Shown here: positions 34,550-47,129 of the stretch, in pieces
Numbering within the stretch: the stretch's first letter is position 1
Layout: each line of letters opens with the position of its first letter
NCBI GenBank assembly: GCA_025403435.1
Contig: CM046348.1
Span: 17,143,179 to 17,207,178, forward strand
Reading direction: 5' to 3'
Source: Artocarpus heterophyllus
Taxonomy: Eukaryota > Streptophyta > Magnoliopsida > Rosales > Moraceae
DNA length: 64,000 bases
Position numbers and translations under genes: made by a program
The notes under the pieces: model-generated
What the model was told of the DNA's origin: nothing
Seen by the model: only the letters and a program-made list of their open reading frames with translations
Database searches by the model: none

Positions 34550-37500
34550 TTGTATGATTTTCTTATGTGCTATTTTGCTTTTTTGTTGTGTTGACTCTGT
34601 GTCTCTTGCAGCTCATTTGAGGTTGAGCCTTCTGAAAAGGATTTGTTCGCTCATATGGCCTTAATCACTGAAGCTGTTAAAAGAGACAAGGACTTGGCCA
34701 AATGCAAGGTGGTGGTTCACTTTATGTGTTAGTTTTTGGAGTTTTACCATTCACCGAGCCAACAGGAATCATTTGACTTTTAGATTTTTTTTATTGAAAT
34801 ATAGAAATACTAGATCAATTTTCAAGTCGCTTGAACAAAAATGTTGCAAGTTCACATACAAACTATAGAGAGTTGCTTGCTATTTATTCAGCAGCTATGA
34901 GACCTGAAGTTAAGTTGGAGAAATCATTATCAAAAAGATTTTAATTCCAAATGGCCATGTCATTCTGTCTCTATCAAAAGGCATGTAAATCCCTTTGGGA
35001 GGGTCTCCATTTTTGCTGATAACCTAGAATGATTGGAAGGAGCAACTACGTTCTTAAGAGCAACATAGGTGATTAGGTTCGTCCAGTTCTTTCTCTATTC
35101 CCAAAAAGAGCAAAAGTTTTACAACAAAAGTTTCTCCATGGTTTTAATTTGTTTCTGGGATGCATGAACCTTTTTTTTTTTGCTCAATCATGTTTAGATT
35201 AAAAGCTACAACAGATTATTTCGAATAAAAGAAAGTTATGCTAGGCATCATATTGCATTCACTAACGGTTTCCTTCTCCAAGTACATTTCAGAATCTGCT
35301 TGCATATATGGAGAGGCCTGGAAATAGTACAGCTTTTCATGAGGTCAATTTACGCTTATACCTTGGAGTTTTGTCTTTATTGCATTATGGTGCCTTTGAT
35401 TGTATTTGAGGTCCCTTTTCTGGTTTAGCAGGATGTGCAAATAAGAAAGAAACCAAAGTTTATTGTTGATATGGATGAAGTTGATGAAGATGATGGTGAA
35501 TGTTTTGATGAGGATGACGAGTTATATGATCATGTCTGCGCAATTTGTGATAATGGAGGTGAAATACTGTGGTATGCTGTCTATTTCAAAGTTTTCCTTT
35601 TAGCATTATTTTTGTAGGGAAACTTACTGCTTACTTTTACAATGCTTAGGGCCCCAAAATTGTGAGTCAATTACCCTAATCTTTGGACTAATTTTGTTTT
35701 CTGCATTTGCTATCTTATGTTGGATTTAATTGCAATTTCATATCAGTTGTCAAGGAAGATGCATGCGATCCTTCCATGCAACAATAGATGCCGGTGGTTA
35801 TACCTGCGAATCTCTTGGATATGAGGATGCTCAAGTCAAAGTATGTTTTGGTTTCAATCAATGTGTGAAACTAGTTTCTCTTTCTATTTTTTGTTCCCAA
35901 TTTCCAGTCAATTGCACCTATAATCAGCTTTGAGCATATGCAGGCAATTCCAACCTTTCTGTGTGCAAATTGCAAGTATAAGCAGCATCAATGCTTTGTT
36001 TGTGGCAAGTTGGGCTCCTCAGATAACTCCTCGAACGCAGAGGTAAATTTTTTGACACTCGACTCTTAGTTGCTTGAAGCACTTTTGTTGGGCTAAGGTA
36101 TACTATCACTGATGCATTGCCTGGGGTACTTTTATCTTCTAATAAAAGCATAGGAGGGTTAAGAATATATCATTGCTTTTGAGAAAAGATAAAAAATCAG
36201 TTTATAACTGCTACTTGGTGACACATATTATTATTAAATTACAATATCTGCATTTTATTTTAATGTACAAGACCACAGATCAATTATTGTACTGATGCAA
36301 CTTTTTTGGTTTTTCAATATGTAAAAGTCTAAGAACTGCATAAAACATTAACTCTTGACAAGATGAAATCTGGCAAAAGACATTATAAAAGGTGTTCCTC
36401 CCTCTGAGCAATTATGAACAGAGATGGACTAATATCATTAACATCTAAACTAACAAAATCTATTTGTTACTGTTACAATTCAAGAAAACAAAATACGTTC
36501 GTCACCTGCTAAGCGCTATTGAATCATAAGGCATCTCTGGGGAATTCTTTTTCCTCATTTATTTAAGCGATAGCATTTCTACCTAGATGATCAGCTGTTA
36601 TCTTTGGGTTCCAATTGCAACAATAGTTACCTATAAAATCTCATTGTCTACTGTTTCTCCAGGCTCCAGCTTATTGCTTATCAGATTTCAGTCCCTTTCG
36701 CAAAAGCATCGGTTAATTAGTTTACAACTAAATAGCTGAATCTCTTAACTTTGTGTTTTTCTGTTGAATTTAAGGTTTTCCCTTGTATTTCTGCAACTTG
36801 TGGAAATTTCTATCATCCTCAATGCGTCGCAAAACTGCTCCAACCCGCTAATAAAAGTCAAGCTGAAGAAATTCAGAACAGAATCGCTGCTGGGGAATCA
36901 TTTACCTGTCCTGTCCATAAGTGTTTTGTTTGTCAGCTAGGTGAAGATAAGAAGGTCCACGAATTGCAGTTTGCAATCTGTCGACGTTGTCCAAAGGCAT
37001 ACCATAGGAAATGCTTACCCAGGCAATTAAAAACGCAACTTTTCTTTTACAAGCATTGATAATAATGTGGCGTTATGATGTAAAACGAATTCATAATTTT
37101 TTTTTCTTTTTTTGGATAAGAGATATCTGGTTAATAATGATGGTTCCCTGGTTCAATTTTCAGGACTATTACTTTTGAAAAGGACTATGATAAAAACATT
37201 TTCCAAAGGGCTTGGGATGGTCTACATCCTAAGCGGATTCTGATATATTGCATGTAAGCTTGTTGAAGTTATGTGTCTGCATGAAATTACTTTTTGAAGT
37301 CAAACATTACATTTTAATTCATGGATTGTCAATTATGTTGACCAGGGATCATGAGATTATCAGAGAACTCGAGACTCCAGCTAGGGACCATGTAAAATTT
37401 CCTGATGTTAAAGGACAACAGAAGCAACACAATTTGCGGCTCTATTCGAGCGAACCGAGGGCTGCAGCATCAATGAGAATTAACAAGTCCAGAACTTTAG

Positions 37501-40500
37501 CTCCAAAAGGACAAGCAGGAAAGTATCCAAAACGCGTTGAAAAAGTAGGTTGTAGTTTCATTGCTGGTGAATCTACACAAAATATCAGGAAAAGTAGTGC
37601 TGGGCCAGCTTTTAGTTCGTTGACAAAGCCAAATACAACCAATGGAGTAAAACAATCTTCCAAGAAAAACATTGGACCTGCTTCGCACCGTTTCTTCTCA
37701 AAAACTGAAGGCAAGTTACCTATGCAGGGTAACTCATCAGTGAGCTTGAAAACATACCCAGTAAAGCCTAAGTGGCAGATACTTAGTGCCGTCAGAAAAA
37801 AAGGGACAGGAGAGCATGATATTAAAAGGGAAAAGAGGTTATCATCTTCGGTTCAGGTTGAAATGGAAAAGCGGTAAGTACTTGCCTTGTTTATAGTTTC
37901 AATAGGGCAAGACTTCTTGCTGATTTCCTAGATCACAATTATAACGTTCCAAAGAATAATACCTCGACTTCTTTGTTTTCCATTACATTATTTGATATGC
38001 AGAATTTTGGCTCTTATGGAAGAATCTACTTCTTCATTCAATCGAGAAGAGTTCATAAAAGCGCAGAAACTCCCGGGTACTTGTGGATTATACTCCGGAA
38101 ACTTGCTGTGCCAAACCATTACAACAGGAAAAGTGGAGGGTTCTGTCAAGGTAATTGCTGCATAAGCTATCAAGATAGTGGTAATGCAGATAATATAGTT
38201 CTCTACAGCTTGTCTTTATTTACTTATTTCTTTATTTATAAGCCTCTTAAAGATACTTGCAGGCTATTCGAACAGCCTCAAAGAAGTTAGATGAAGGATG
38301 TAGTATTGAGGACGCAAAAGCTGTTTGCGAACCAGATGTTCTTGCACAAATATTCAAATGGAAGGTTCAAATACAATGTTATCTACCATCTCGTTTTCTA
38401 TGCAAAATTTATATTTCACACATCTGTCAATCATTAGTTCCTTTTTTTCCCTCCTTTTCCCTTTTCTTTCCTTTTCTTTTCTGTTCTTTTCTTTTCTTTT
38501 GTTTTATTTTCTTGTACCTTTATTCTTCCAATTTTCAGCAGAACCCTATTTTTTGCTAAAACAAGTTGCATGAAGGAGAGCGCTGGCCTTGGAAGAAAAA
38601 TTTGGCTGCTTTAGATTGTTTCATATGTGTTTCTACTTATAAATTTTGATTTCTTCCATGTTCTTTACAATGACATCTCTTGTATGTCTCGAGGATTTAA
38701 TTAAATTGTGAGAAGTTTTGCATAGTCTTCTTTTCAGGATTGGATATCTCTCTCTCATTGTGATTTGTGGTGACACAATTTATGGTTCTATCATTTGGTG
38801 TATGACGTATATTGTGTTAGAGAGTATCTGGTTTTGATTAATTTAGCAGTCTTTTGAAATTTATCACTCAAACCCTTGTCTTTTTCTTCTATGTTGGGCC
38901 TCATGGGCCTCCTAAATGACAATACGCCATTCCAGAGGAAGCTCGGAATCTATCTTGCACCTTTTCTTCATGGCAAGCGATACACATCTTTTGGTCGTCA
39001 TTTCACAAAAATTAACAAGCTTAAACAGGTAAATAATTTTGTTTCCATGATAAGCCAGCCATCTTTTTGCGGTTACCTGTTCAGGCTGAAAAATGTTCAT
39101 TTCGGGAACTTAGAGGTATATCTCTACTGTAGGTCTCGACAATATGGTAAAATGTATAAATTTATACATTTCTTTGTTTGTCTGTTCATTGGTCAATAAT
39201 TTACTAGCCGTTGTATCCGTTTGCTATGAAGCTAATTGGGTGAATAAACTCTGCACAGGTTGTTGACAGGCTTCATTGCTACGTGCAAGATGGAGATACA
39301 GTAAGGAGTTCTCTCAGATTGGTTGTTTCATTTTAGAAATTTATGGCATCCTTTCTTTGGATAAGTGGTATATATGATTAGTTCGGGTCTTGATTAAATG
39401 GACCCGTATTTATGCATTTCCTTTGTTTCATTGTTTGCACCTCTTAAAATGTGCCAGCTTGGAGCTCATGTTAATTCTATTAGAATCATCTCTATAGTGA
39501 CTACTGTCGTTTTTCCTTGAACAGATAGTTGATTTTTGTTGCGGTTGCAATGATTTCAGTCTCCTTATGAAAGAAAAGCTTGAAAATACAGGGAAACGGT
39601 GCTGCTTCAAAAATTATGATCTTTTTATACCGAAGGTAGAGTAGTTTTTTTTTTTTTTTTTCTCTAGTTTTTGAGAAGTTCATAAATAAAAGTAATTGTT
39701 AAATTGCCTATCACAAACGATGTCGAATTCATTTATTGATGAAAATCTAAAAGTAAGGATGAAAAGTTCAACAATTCTGTCAAATGCCTGTTATAGTTGT
39801 GTCTGATATCTCAGTTTAAAACAACTGCAAGAGGGTTCCGATTCCTTCAAGTGGGACTACTTCTGTGATGACTATTTCAGTTAGATATTGATGATGTGGG
39901 TAAAGATATATTTATTTCGTTACCTTTTTCATTTTAATAAACTTCCTAATACCAAGGATTTAATGAGAGGACTTCCGTCGGAATAAAATGACAGAAAGAT
40001 TCATGAGGAGAGCTGAGTAACTTTGGAAGAAAGGATTCTGCAAATTAATCAATAAAATTATTTGTATTCCAAAATAAAGTAGAAGCCAGTTAACCGTTTG
40101 CATGTTTGAAGAATATGAAAACATTAGTCCTTTTAGGCTTTTTGTGGATCATCACTCATATTTTGTTATGGTTAGCATAATTCTTTGTATGGTCTTAGGC
40201 AGGTATTTCTTCTCATGTCCTCTTGCTGTAATTCTGGGGTGTGTTGTGTTTGTGTGAGAAAAGGAATTTTCAGTTTTGGCGTCTCTTTTCCCTACTACCT
40301 TCATCTCCACATTAAAATATTTGGCGAATCTTTACAAGAATACTGCTTGGAAAAACCTAGTGAGAATATAGTTACCTTTGAGTAATGACAAACTTCTCAG
40401 CAGTTTTCCATTATTCCCTCTATTCTCTTGCCTGGAATGAAGTAATTTTGTTGCTCATACATGCTGCATTCTTTTATTTTTATAGAATGATTTCAGCTTT

Positions 40501-41667
40501 GAGCAAAGAGACTGGATGAGCGTCAAGTTAGACGAATTACCCAACGGTTCTCGGCTAGTAATGCACTAATGCCTTCCATGTATAAACAAGATACTTGCAT
40601 ATCTCACACTTAATAAGCCTTCTCTCTTTCTGTCACTCCTTTGCCTTCTTTTTTACAAATAGATCATGGGGCTAAATCCTCCTTTTGGAGTAAAAGCGTC
40701 TCTGGCAAACAGGTTCATCAGAAAGGCCCTGGAGTTCAGACCAAAACTCCTCATCCTAATCGTCCCAAGGGAAACCAAACGGTGTGTGCTTGAAGTTGAC
40801 TTATTTCTCCTCTTTGTCTCTTCCCGTTCTCTCTCATATTTATTTTCTGCTTTACCAGGCTCGATGAAATAGGATTCCCATATGATTTAGTTTGGGAGGA
40901 TCAAGTTATACTAGCAGGAAAGGTACACTCTCCTTTTCCTCTCTTGAAAAGTAATTCGCAAGTAAATTTTAAATAATCTTGATTTTTTATGAGATTTAAT
41001 TTGCTAAGCTCATGATGTATAGAGGGTAGACTTAAAATGGATGGATTACAATATTAACCCTTTTTTGCAGTCATTTTATCTACCTGGGTCTGTTGACTTG
41101 CATAACAAGGGATTGGAGGATTGGAACTTGAAGGCACCACCCTTGTATCTTTGGAGTCGCCACGACTGGAGTGTTCGTCACAAGGAGATAGCTAGAAAGC
41201 ATGGGCACGTATTTCAAGAAAAGCTACATGTAGAAGAAAACAACGAAAACACCCATTTTATGGAGGAAAACCATGATTACTATCAGGACTATTCCAGTCT
41301 CTCTGCATCTGGTGACCTCTCCAGCATATTGGATGATGTTTGGGATTATACTGATGAAGCTGAACTGGAAGGAACTGAAGCAAGTATTCGGGGCAAGATA
41401 ATACACAGCTCTTTTAACAATGATGGAATTCGTATAGGTTGTAAGAATAGCCTTAATGGGATTGAATGCGAGGGAAGAGGACAAAGTGAGAAGTTCGTAC
41501 TGCCAAACTGGGATGGTTTTGCACCTTCTGATAAGTGCACTGACATGGAGTTGTCTTCCTCAACTCATTCACCAACATGTTTTAAAGCCCTTTGTGAAGC
41601 GTTTGGAACACCAGAAACCAAAAATGCAGAGATGGGGTGGCAAGTCGGAACAACTTACGCCAATTGA
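34077..41667 (+). CDS. EDM2: EDM2-like PHD-finger / methyltransferase-fold chromatin regulator, 18 coding exons
   Basis: EDM2 is a nuclear Arabidopsis protein affecting silencing marks and 3' processing of genes with heterochromatic introns, including the RPP7 immune receptor. Coding exons: 34077-34489, 34612-34708, 35293-35343, 35432-35571, 35747-35840, 35944-36042, 36775-37022, 37164-37253, 37346-37873, 38003-38150, 38263-38364, 38936-39028, 39259-39300, 39525-39635, 40486-40557, 40663-40781, 40859-40922, 41071-41667. Phases close to give 1035 residues; Arabidopsis EDM2 has about 1300. Residues 1-170 hold the EDM2 N-terminal domain (KPRKSFENMIRTVFVTLHWL). Residues 221-400 hold cysteine/histidine-rich PHD-type fingers (CAICDNGGEILCC, CRRCPKAYHRKCLP). 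Residues 715-850 hold a methyltransferase-like fold with VDFCCGCNDF and the NPPFG motif at 781-785. The intron after exon 7 uses GC-AG. ATG 34077 was chosen because the codons just upstream lack another ATG and follow a splice acceptor. The tail is acidic and shorter than in Arabidopsis. Confidence 0.93.
34501..34549 (+). repeat. (TG)n microsatellite in EDM2 intron 1
   Basis: TG dinucleotide run with one C interruption, 12 bp after the exon 1 donor. Its closeness to the splice site makes length variation potentially relevant to splicing. Confidence 0.95.
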
Positions 41668-42675
41668 TTTGTAAAAGGGGTACACAATCCCGTCGGTTAT
41701 CTTGGTTACGGCTGCTTGTAAAGGCACAACAGAAATTCCAGTAATGTAGATATCTACCTTTAGGCTAAAGCTTCTACCTTTGTCAGACCTGGTTCACATC
41801 TAGAAATTTTACAAGTGTCATAGCTTGAATGGTTGAACTATGTCATCTCATTTAGCCTTTGTTTGGCACACATGGTTCTTACTGTCTATAGTAGCAGCTA
41901 CAGTGTTTTAACTCAATATAAGTTCTAACCCACGGATCCAACCGTTCTCTCATACAAACACTTGGACTTGCAACCTAGAATCTTTCACAAGAGCTGACAA
42001 CCTCCAAACGGATGCTAACATATAGCATTTGTAAACATTAGGTTGAACTCATGAGTTCAAACTCAAACAATATAAACTCTCGCATAATACTATAAAGCAA
42101 AAATACGTTATAGTATAAAGCTGCTTCATTTTGTTATTTGAACTTATGAGTTCAAACCGAGATTGTCAAATACCTTGGATTTTTGTGTTTTAGGCTTCCC
42201 ACGTCATCGTTTTCTTATTTTTCTTGGTCCTAGTTGCGGCCAAAATTGATAAAAGCAGACAAATGAATCAGACACGCTTTTGAACAATAAACAATGGACA
42301 AGAACACTTCTCCTGCGGTTTATACGGTGCAAACGGATGGAATTAACTTCTACTGAGAAAATAATTGCACGCCAGATAACAATAAAACCAAACAATAAAA
42401 TAAAATAAAGGGCATATTGACGCATTAATGCAACAATGCCCTGTTTTGCACTGTATCCTAGGCAGGTTTAATGGTACCACTTTAAAAATTTACATTTTAT
42501 AGTCTACAAAATCCTGAAAAACAAACAGGCACTCACTTTATACTCAGTTGTCCCCATACGGGAACAAACAGGAATGGCACTAATTCAAGCTCGCTCTTTG
42601 GTTAAGAGGACAACAGGCACCTAGAGGATGCAGGACTGCCATCTTACCAGTTTAATTAGCTTGAAACATTAAACG
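41668..42675. other. Convergent intergenic region, EDM2 and TBC 3' ends
   Basis: About 1 kb separates the two stop codons. It must hold both 3' untranslated regions. A tract near 41862-42160 (cctttgtttggcacac, gagttcaaact..) resembles MITE debris, but its ends could not be defined. Confidence 0.5.
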
Positions 42676-45600
42676 CTACTTATCATCCAATTTTAACGAA
42701 TTTAGCCGTCTCAATCTCTGATCAAGCTCTGCCATCACAGCAGGTTCTTGCTTTTTCCTCTGCTTAGATATAGTGTTGGTGTTCATTGATCCTATCTTAT
42801 CAAAGGCCACCTGCAAGGTTATATTAAAACATAACGAAAGGACTCAATTCACTCCTTTTCATTCAAAGTGATAACGAGAAGGAAACCAGGAAAAACTCCG
42901 AAGGTTCAAAGTACAGACCAAAGGAGGGTGTTTGAATCAAGAACGATACATCATTTCACGCGACATTTGCGTTCAAAATTTTGTAAAATAATAAAAAATT
43001 TCATTTTTATTACTAGTAACTTTGAGGTCTCATCCATGCCTTTTTTTATAAAGGTCATCATTGTGCTTTGTAAAATATGTACTATTAAGCAATGATAAAT
43101 CCATCTGTCTACCGTCCATGCATTGATAGTAAACCAAAAAGATTTCAAATGTGTTATGTTGCGTCTTGGCCATCAAAATTTGTTTGTAGCCACGGGCAGA
43201 GAAAGGGCGAAAATGAAGATAAAAATATGAAATGAAAGAGTAAACTAGGTAAAATTACCATCAATAGATCATCGGGGTCGAAGAGATGATGAGTGGTTTT
43301 CTGCAAAATATTGATCACGTCACCCACGTGATGGGTTAAAAGCAACTCGTCTTCCTTCATCTACAAGTGCAGATCGCAACGTCAATTAAAGTGATTTCTT
43401 ATTTAGATTTCTTTTAGATCAAGAGTTAAGAAGGTTAGTATTATCAGGGTATCATAATGATGCAAAGTACCATAAGTGAAAAGCCTTCGGTACCTTAAAG
43501 ATTGCCAAAGCCACATGAAATAACACCTTTGCCCCCTCATAGAAAAGAACATCCCATACCCGTAGGGTTGTCTACAAAAAATAAATAAATAAATAAGGCA
43601 CCGTTCAAGAGGAGTGAGTCATAGAAACAACATTAAAATTTCAAACGGAGAGATGGTAGACACTAATCTAACCTCTGAAGGTAAGCTCTTAGAAAAGAGG
43701 CAAAGAAACCACTCAGTGGCAACAAGGGATACATCAAATTCCAATGCTTCCAAATGAGTGGCTATCCTGCATTTGTCTTCCAGTTTTTTCAGAGACACCA
43801 AAAAGAAAATAGAAAAAGGAAAAGGTTAAGGGCATGTCAATGAAAGCTAAATACCTAGGGCATTTCTTGACAAGTAGATCCTTGAAAACTCTCTGTTCCA
43901 CATGACATCCAGATAAATTATTAGCGTAACAGTCGTTAACCAAGACGTTCTCCAAGAGGACAGCAAGCATCCAAAATGCATCTTCCTCCGTTTTCATTAC
44001 AAGCAACAACAATGCTGCAACATAATTCAAGCCCTGCAGCAATAATGTCAAATGTTAATTTGGAAGATCAATATTTTTGGTTCTAGAGCATAATAAGCGG
44101 AATATTTATTAGGTTGGAAAATATAGAAGGGTATAATAATTATGTCTACACATACTAAACCAAAAACATAAACAGCTTTTGAAAGATGTACGACAGAGTA
44201 AGTCCACCTGACAATAGCCTACATCGGAATCACGGAAAGAATACCCAACAAGAACACGTCGCAGAGCAGCATGGCCCTCTGGAGTATCCAACCATGGGTG
44301 GCCAGGAAAGGTCCGTGGAAGGTCCTGCATGTGTGATTTAAAACTGAATCATAAATTGAAAAAAATTACAAAATGAACAACAATAAGTAGAAAAATTTCA
44401 GGAAATAAATGAGAAGAGATGGAAGAAATTTAAGCAGAATTAGGTATGACAAATACACCCAAAAGGCATAAGCCATGAAACATGATGCATTTAGAAATTT
44501 CGACTTTAATATCTCAAGAATGAACTATAACAAGCACCTTATCATTCGTTACATTTAACGAGTCCAGATAAACCCTCCTCCTGAAGAGGTCCCTAGTTTA
44601 GCTTCAACCATCATTTACTCACACCACGTTGACAACTCTTTTTGATACAGGGTTAGCTATTCCTAAGATTTGAGCTAGCAATCTCCCCTTATCCACCCCA
44701 CCTTTACCGACTGGGCTAGCACTAGTTGACCATACCATATTGACAACCTTAACACATTTGCTTGACTTTGTCACTTGTAAATATTGACAACAAACAAAGC
44801 TATGAGAATTGTTCAAATAACGCATTATAATTAGTAAATGTTAGTGACATTGATAATCTTGCCTTTTAGTGCTATGTTAAAAATATTTCCATGATCTGAC
44901 ATGATGCCTGGGTCCGTCACACACTACCTTCTCTCTGTCCACAAGTTTCTTTGTCCGCAATTTTATTGAATTTTATGGTCAGATCACGCTAGATTATTCA
45001 ATGCGACACAAATATTATTCCCTTATTGGATGGGTCTGAGACACAGCTAAGAGAAATTTTTACACCAGAAAGACAAAACAATCTTTCCAAACCAAAAACA
45101 AAAGAAACTTTAGCAAATGGAATCTGCCAAAGATCTTCAGATCAAAGAAAGGGGAAGAAAAAGGTCCTAACTAGTGATCTAAATGCTGTTTTATTCATTA
45201 CTAAATTTTCAACGCATATCTAAAAAACTAGATTGGCACAAGTCAATAATGTAAAATGAACCGATATGCGGCAAAGGGACTTACATGATCAATCTGCCTC
45301 GTTGCAGGTGTAACTTTCCCTTCAACAGCCTTGGTGAGATCATTGTAATAGCTCTCAGGCACAGTTGACTTTTTCTTTGCAGCCCCAGATAAAGAAAACC
45401 AAACCTTAGGCCTAAGAAGTGGAGGAATTCCCTTCCTAATAAGCCTCTTCAAGGTGATGGCATTTGCAAGAGTGGAAAACTTGAGAGAAGATTTCAAGGC
45501 AATCCCTTCTGATATTGAAGGCTCCAAGTACCAATTAGCACCTTTATTGGCTTCCAATGCCCACCAAACCCTTCCCTTGCTTCCTCACCTTTTCTCTCAC

Positions 45601-45768
45601 CTCATTTAACACATTCACGTCATCCACATTTCCTTCAACAGTGAACCCATAGAGGTCTTGGAACTTCACAGTCAGATTAGCCCTCCTGGCATGGATGCTC
45701 GGCCTCAGAATTGGTATTTGGGATTGGAATTCTAAGGCCAGGTCTCTTTTGCTTTGTGTTCCATACAT
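42676..45768 (-). pseudogene. TBC-domain Rab GTPase-activating protein, seven exons, with a one-base frameshift
   Basis: TBC proteins speed GTP hydrolysis by Rab GTPases and so control membrane traffic. Exons on the minus strand: 45768-45285, 44324-44208, 44033-43855, 43766-43673, 43571-43494, 43360-43259, 42810-42676. All introns are GT-AG. The protein follows Arabidopsis Gyp1p-type TBC proteins (such as At4g27100, from memory) throughout: MYGTQSKRDLALE, RKGIPPLLRPKVWFSL, the arginine finger in IDHDLPRTFPG, the glutamine finger in DSDVGYCQGLNY, and the C-terminus QRLRRLNSLKLDDK. Without the frameshift the length would be about 395 residues, normal for the group. In exon 1, near 45572-45573, one extra A on the coding strand changes frame between KVRKQG and the following conserved tryptophans, leading to a stop eight codons later. 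All other exons are intact with both catalytic fingers kept, so this is either a very young pseudogene or a sequencing error. Confidence 0.92.
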
Positions 45769-47129
45769 ATTTTTTGAGGTTGTTTTGGTAGATCAAGAGA
45801 GAGAGAGAGGGGCTTTGGGGGTTGTCAAAGGTTTTTCTTAATATTAAGCAAGAAAAAGTATCAGCTAAAAACCATGAAGATGTTGTTATTTATGATAAAA
45901 GCCTCAAAATTGAAGAACAAAGAACCAAGGAAAAGAGGCTAAGTACCAACCTTTTTGTGCTCAAATGGGTACCTCGAAATTTCATGGAAGAAAGCTGGGA
46001 ACTTAGCATATCACCAAAATCTCATATTCAGATGAACAATAATATGCTTGGATGGTGCCATAACAAACTTGAACTTCTATAATAAAATAATCCCCAGAAA
46101 AGAAAATAAAAGGAAAACAAGTATTCTTTTGGCTCTCGATTGAAAATTCAAACAACCCCTCAGACCCAGGAAAAAGAAAATGGAGGGGGCAAAAGGCAAA
46201 AAAAAAACCCAGAAAAAAAAAAATCTTTTTCTCTGATGCGTATTTACGAAGAGAAGAAATATAGGCGAATAAGGTGGTTAGTGTCTTGCCGACACGGGGT
46301 TTCTTTAGATTGAATAGCCTAAAAGAAAAACAAGTAAATTGTCTAATTTAGGAATTAATAATATGGATGATGAACGAAAAAAAAATAGATTTTCTGAAGC
46401 GGGTTTACAAAGATCAAGAAAGTCCCGATTTTGGGGGGATTTGAGCAAAGGAGGACACGATGTAAAAATAGATTTTCTGAATTCTGAAGAGCTCTCCGGG
46501 CCGAGGGATTTTTATAAAGGGATTTTTATAAAAGGCCTTATGGAAAATCTTTTTTGATAAATGGTCTTTTTTTTAAGATAATTTTTAACATAAAAAAGAT
46601 TTTTTAGACATTAAAATAGTTTTAATTTTTTTTTTATTCTGTTGAGATTTTTTATCTTGCTATAGTCATTTTTTTTATTTTTTTAAAAAAAACTGAGACA
46701 ATTTATCTACATAAAAAAACGTATTTTTTAGTTAAAAAAAAGAGACCATTTAGCTAATTAGAATATTTTTTGGATCGTCAAAATCTTCCGCTCTTCTCTT
46801 CTCTCTGGCTCTCCCTTTTTTTGGTGTGGACTGTGGAACAGGAAAAATAAAAAAAGGTGTAGGGCAGAGGTCCAATTTGCAAAGGAAAATTTTCAATTTA
46901 GTGGGGTTTCTCTGCCTCTTTTCAATTCTATAAATATAAATTATCTTTTGGAACGTTATAGAAAGAAACTGAGTGGATATAATTGATAGATGTTGATTAT
47001 GTTTTGGAGGATCGGAGAGAGAAAGAGTAGGTAACTGATCATATTGACAAAGCCTTTGGAAAAGTGACGTTTTGCATGGATCTGATCAATTTTTTTTTTT
47101 TTTTCTTTTTAGGGTTGATATCACATGTT
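45769..47129 (-). other. TBC upstream region and AT-rich intergenic DNA
   Basis: The first 550 bp upstream of the TBC ATG, including a GA-rich tract at 45796-45811, are probably promoter and 5' leader. The stretch 46330-46560 is open on the plus strand for 72 codons but shows no recognisable domain. From 46560 to 47129 the DNA is T/A-rich with no feature I can name. Confidence 0.45.

Noticed and set aside
34062..34664. Longer EDM2 first exon starting at a TTG codon and reading through the TG repeat
   Set aside because: The first ATG is at 34077 and the preceding sequence is a splice acceptor. Reading past 34489 gives an artificial valine/cysteine repeat from (TG)n, while splicing restores the conserved frame.
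37442..37714. Antisense frames over EDM2 exon 9
   Set aside because: They are shadows of the real coding exon on the other strand.
46339..46557. 72-codon plus-strand frame upstream of the TBC gene
   Set aside because: No recognisable domain, an A-rich composition and no supporting splice sites or context.
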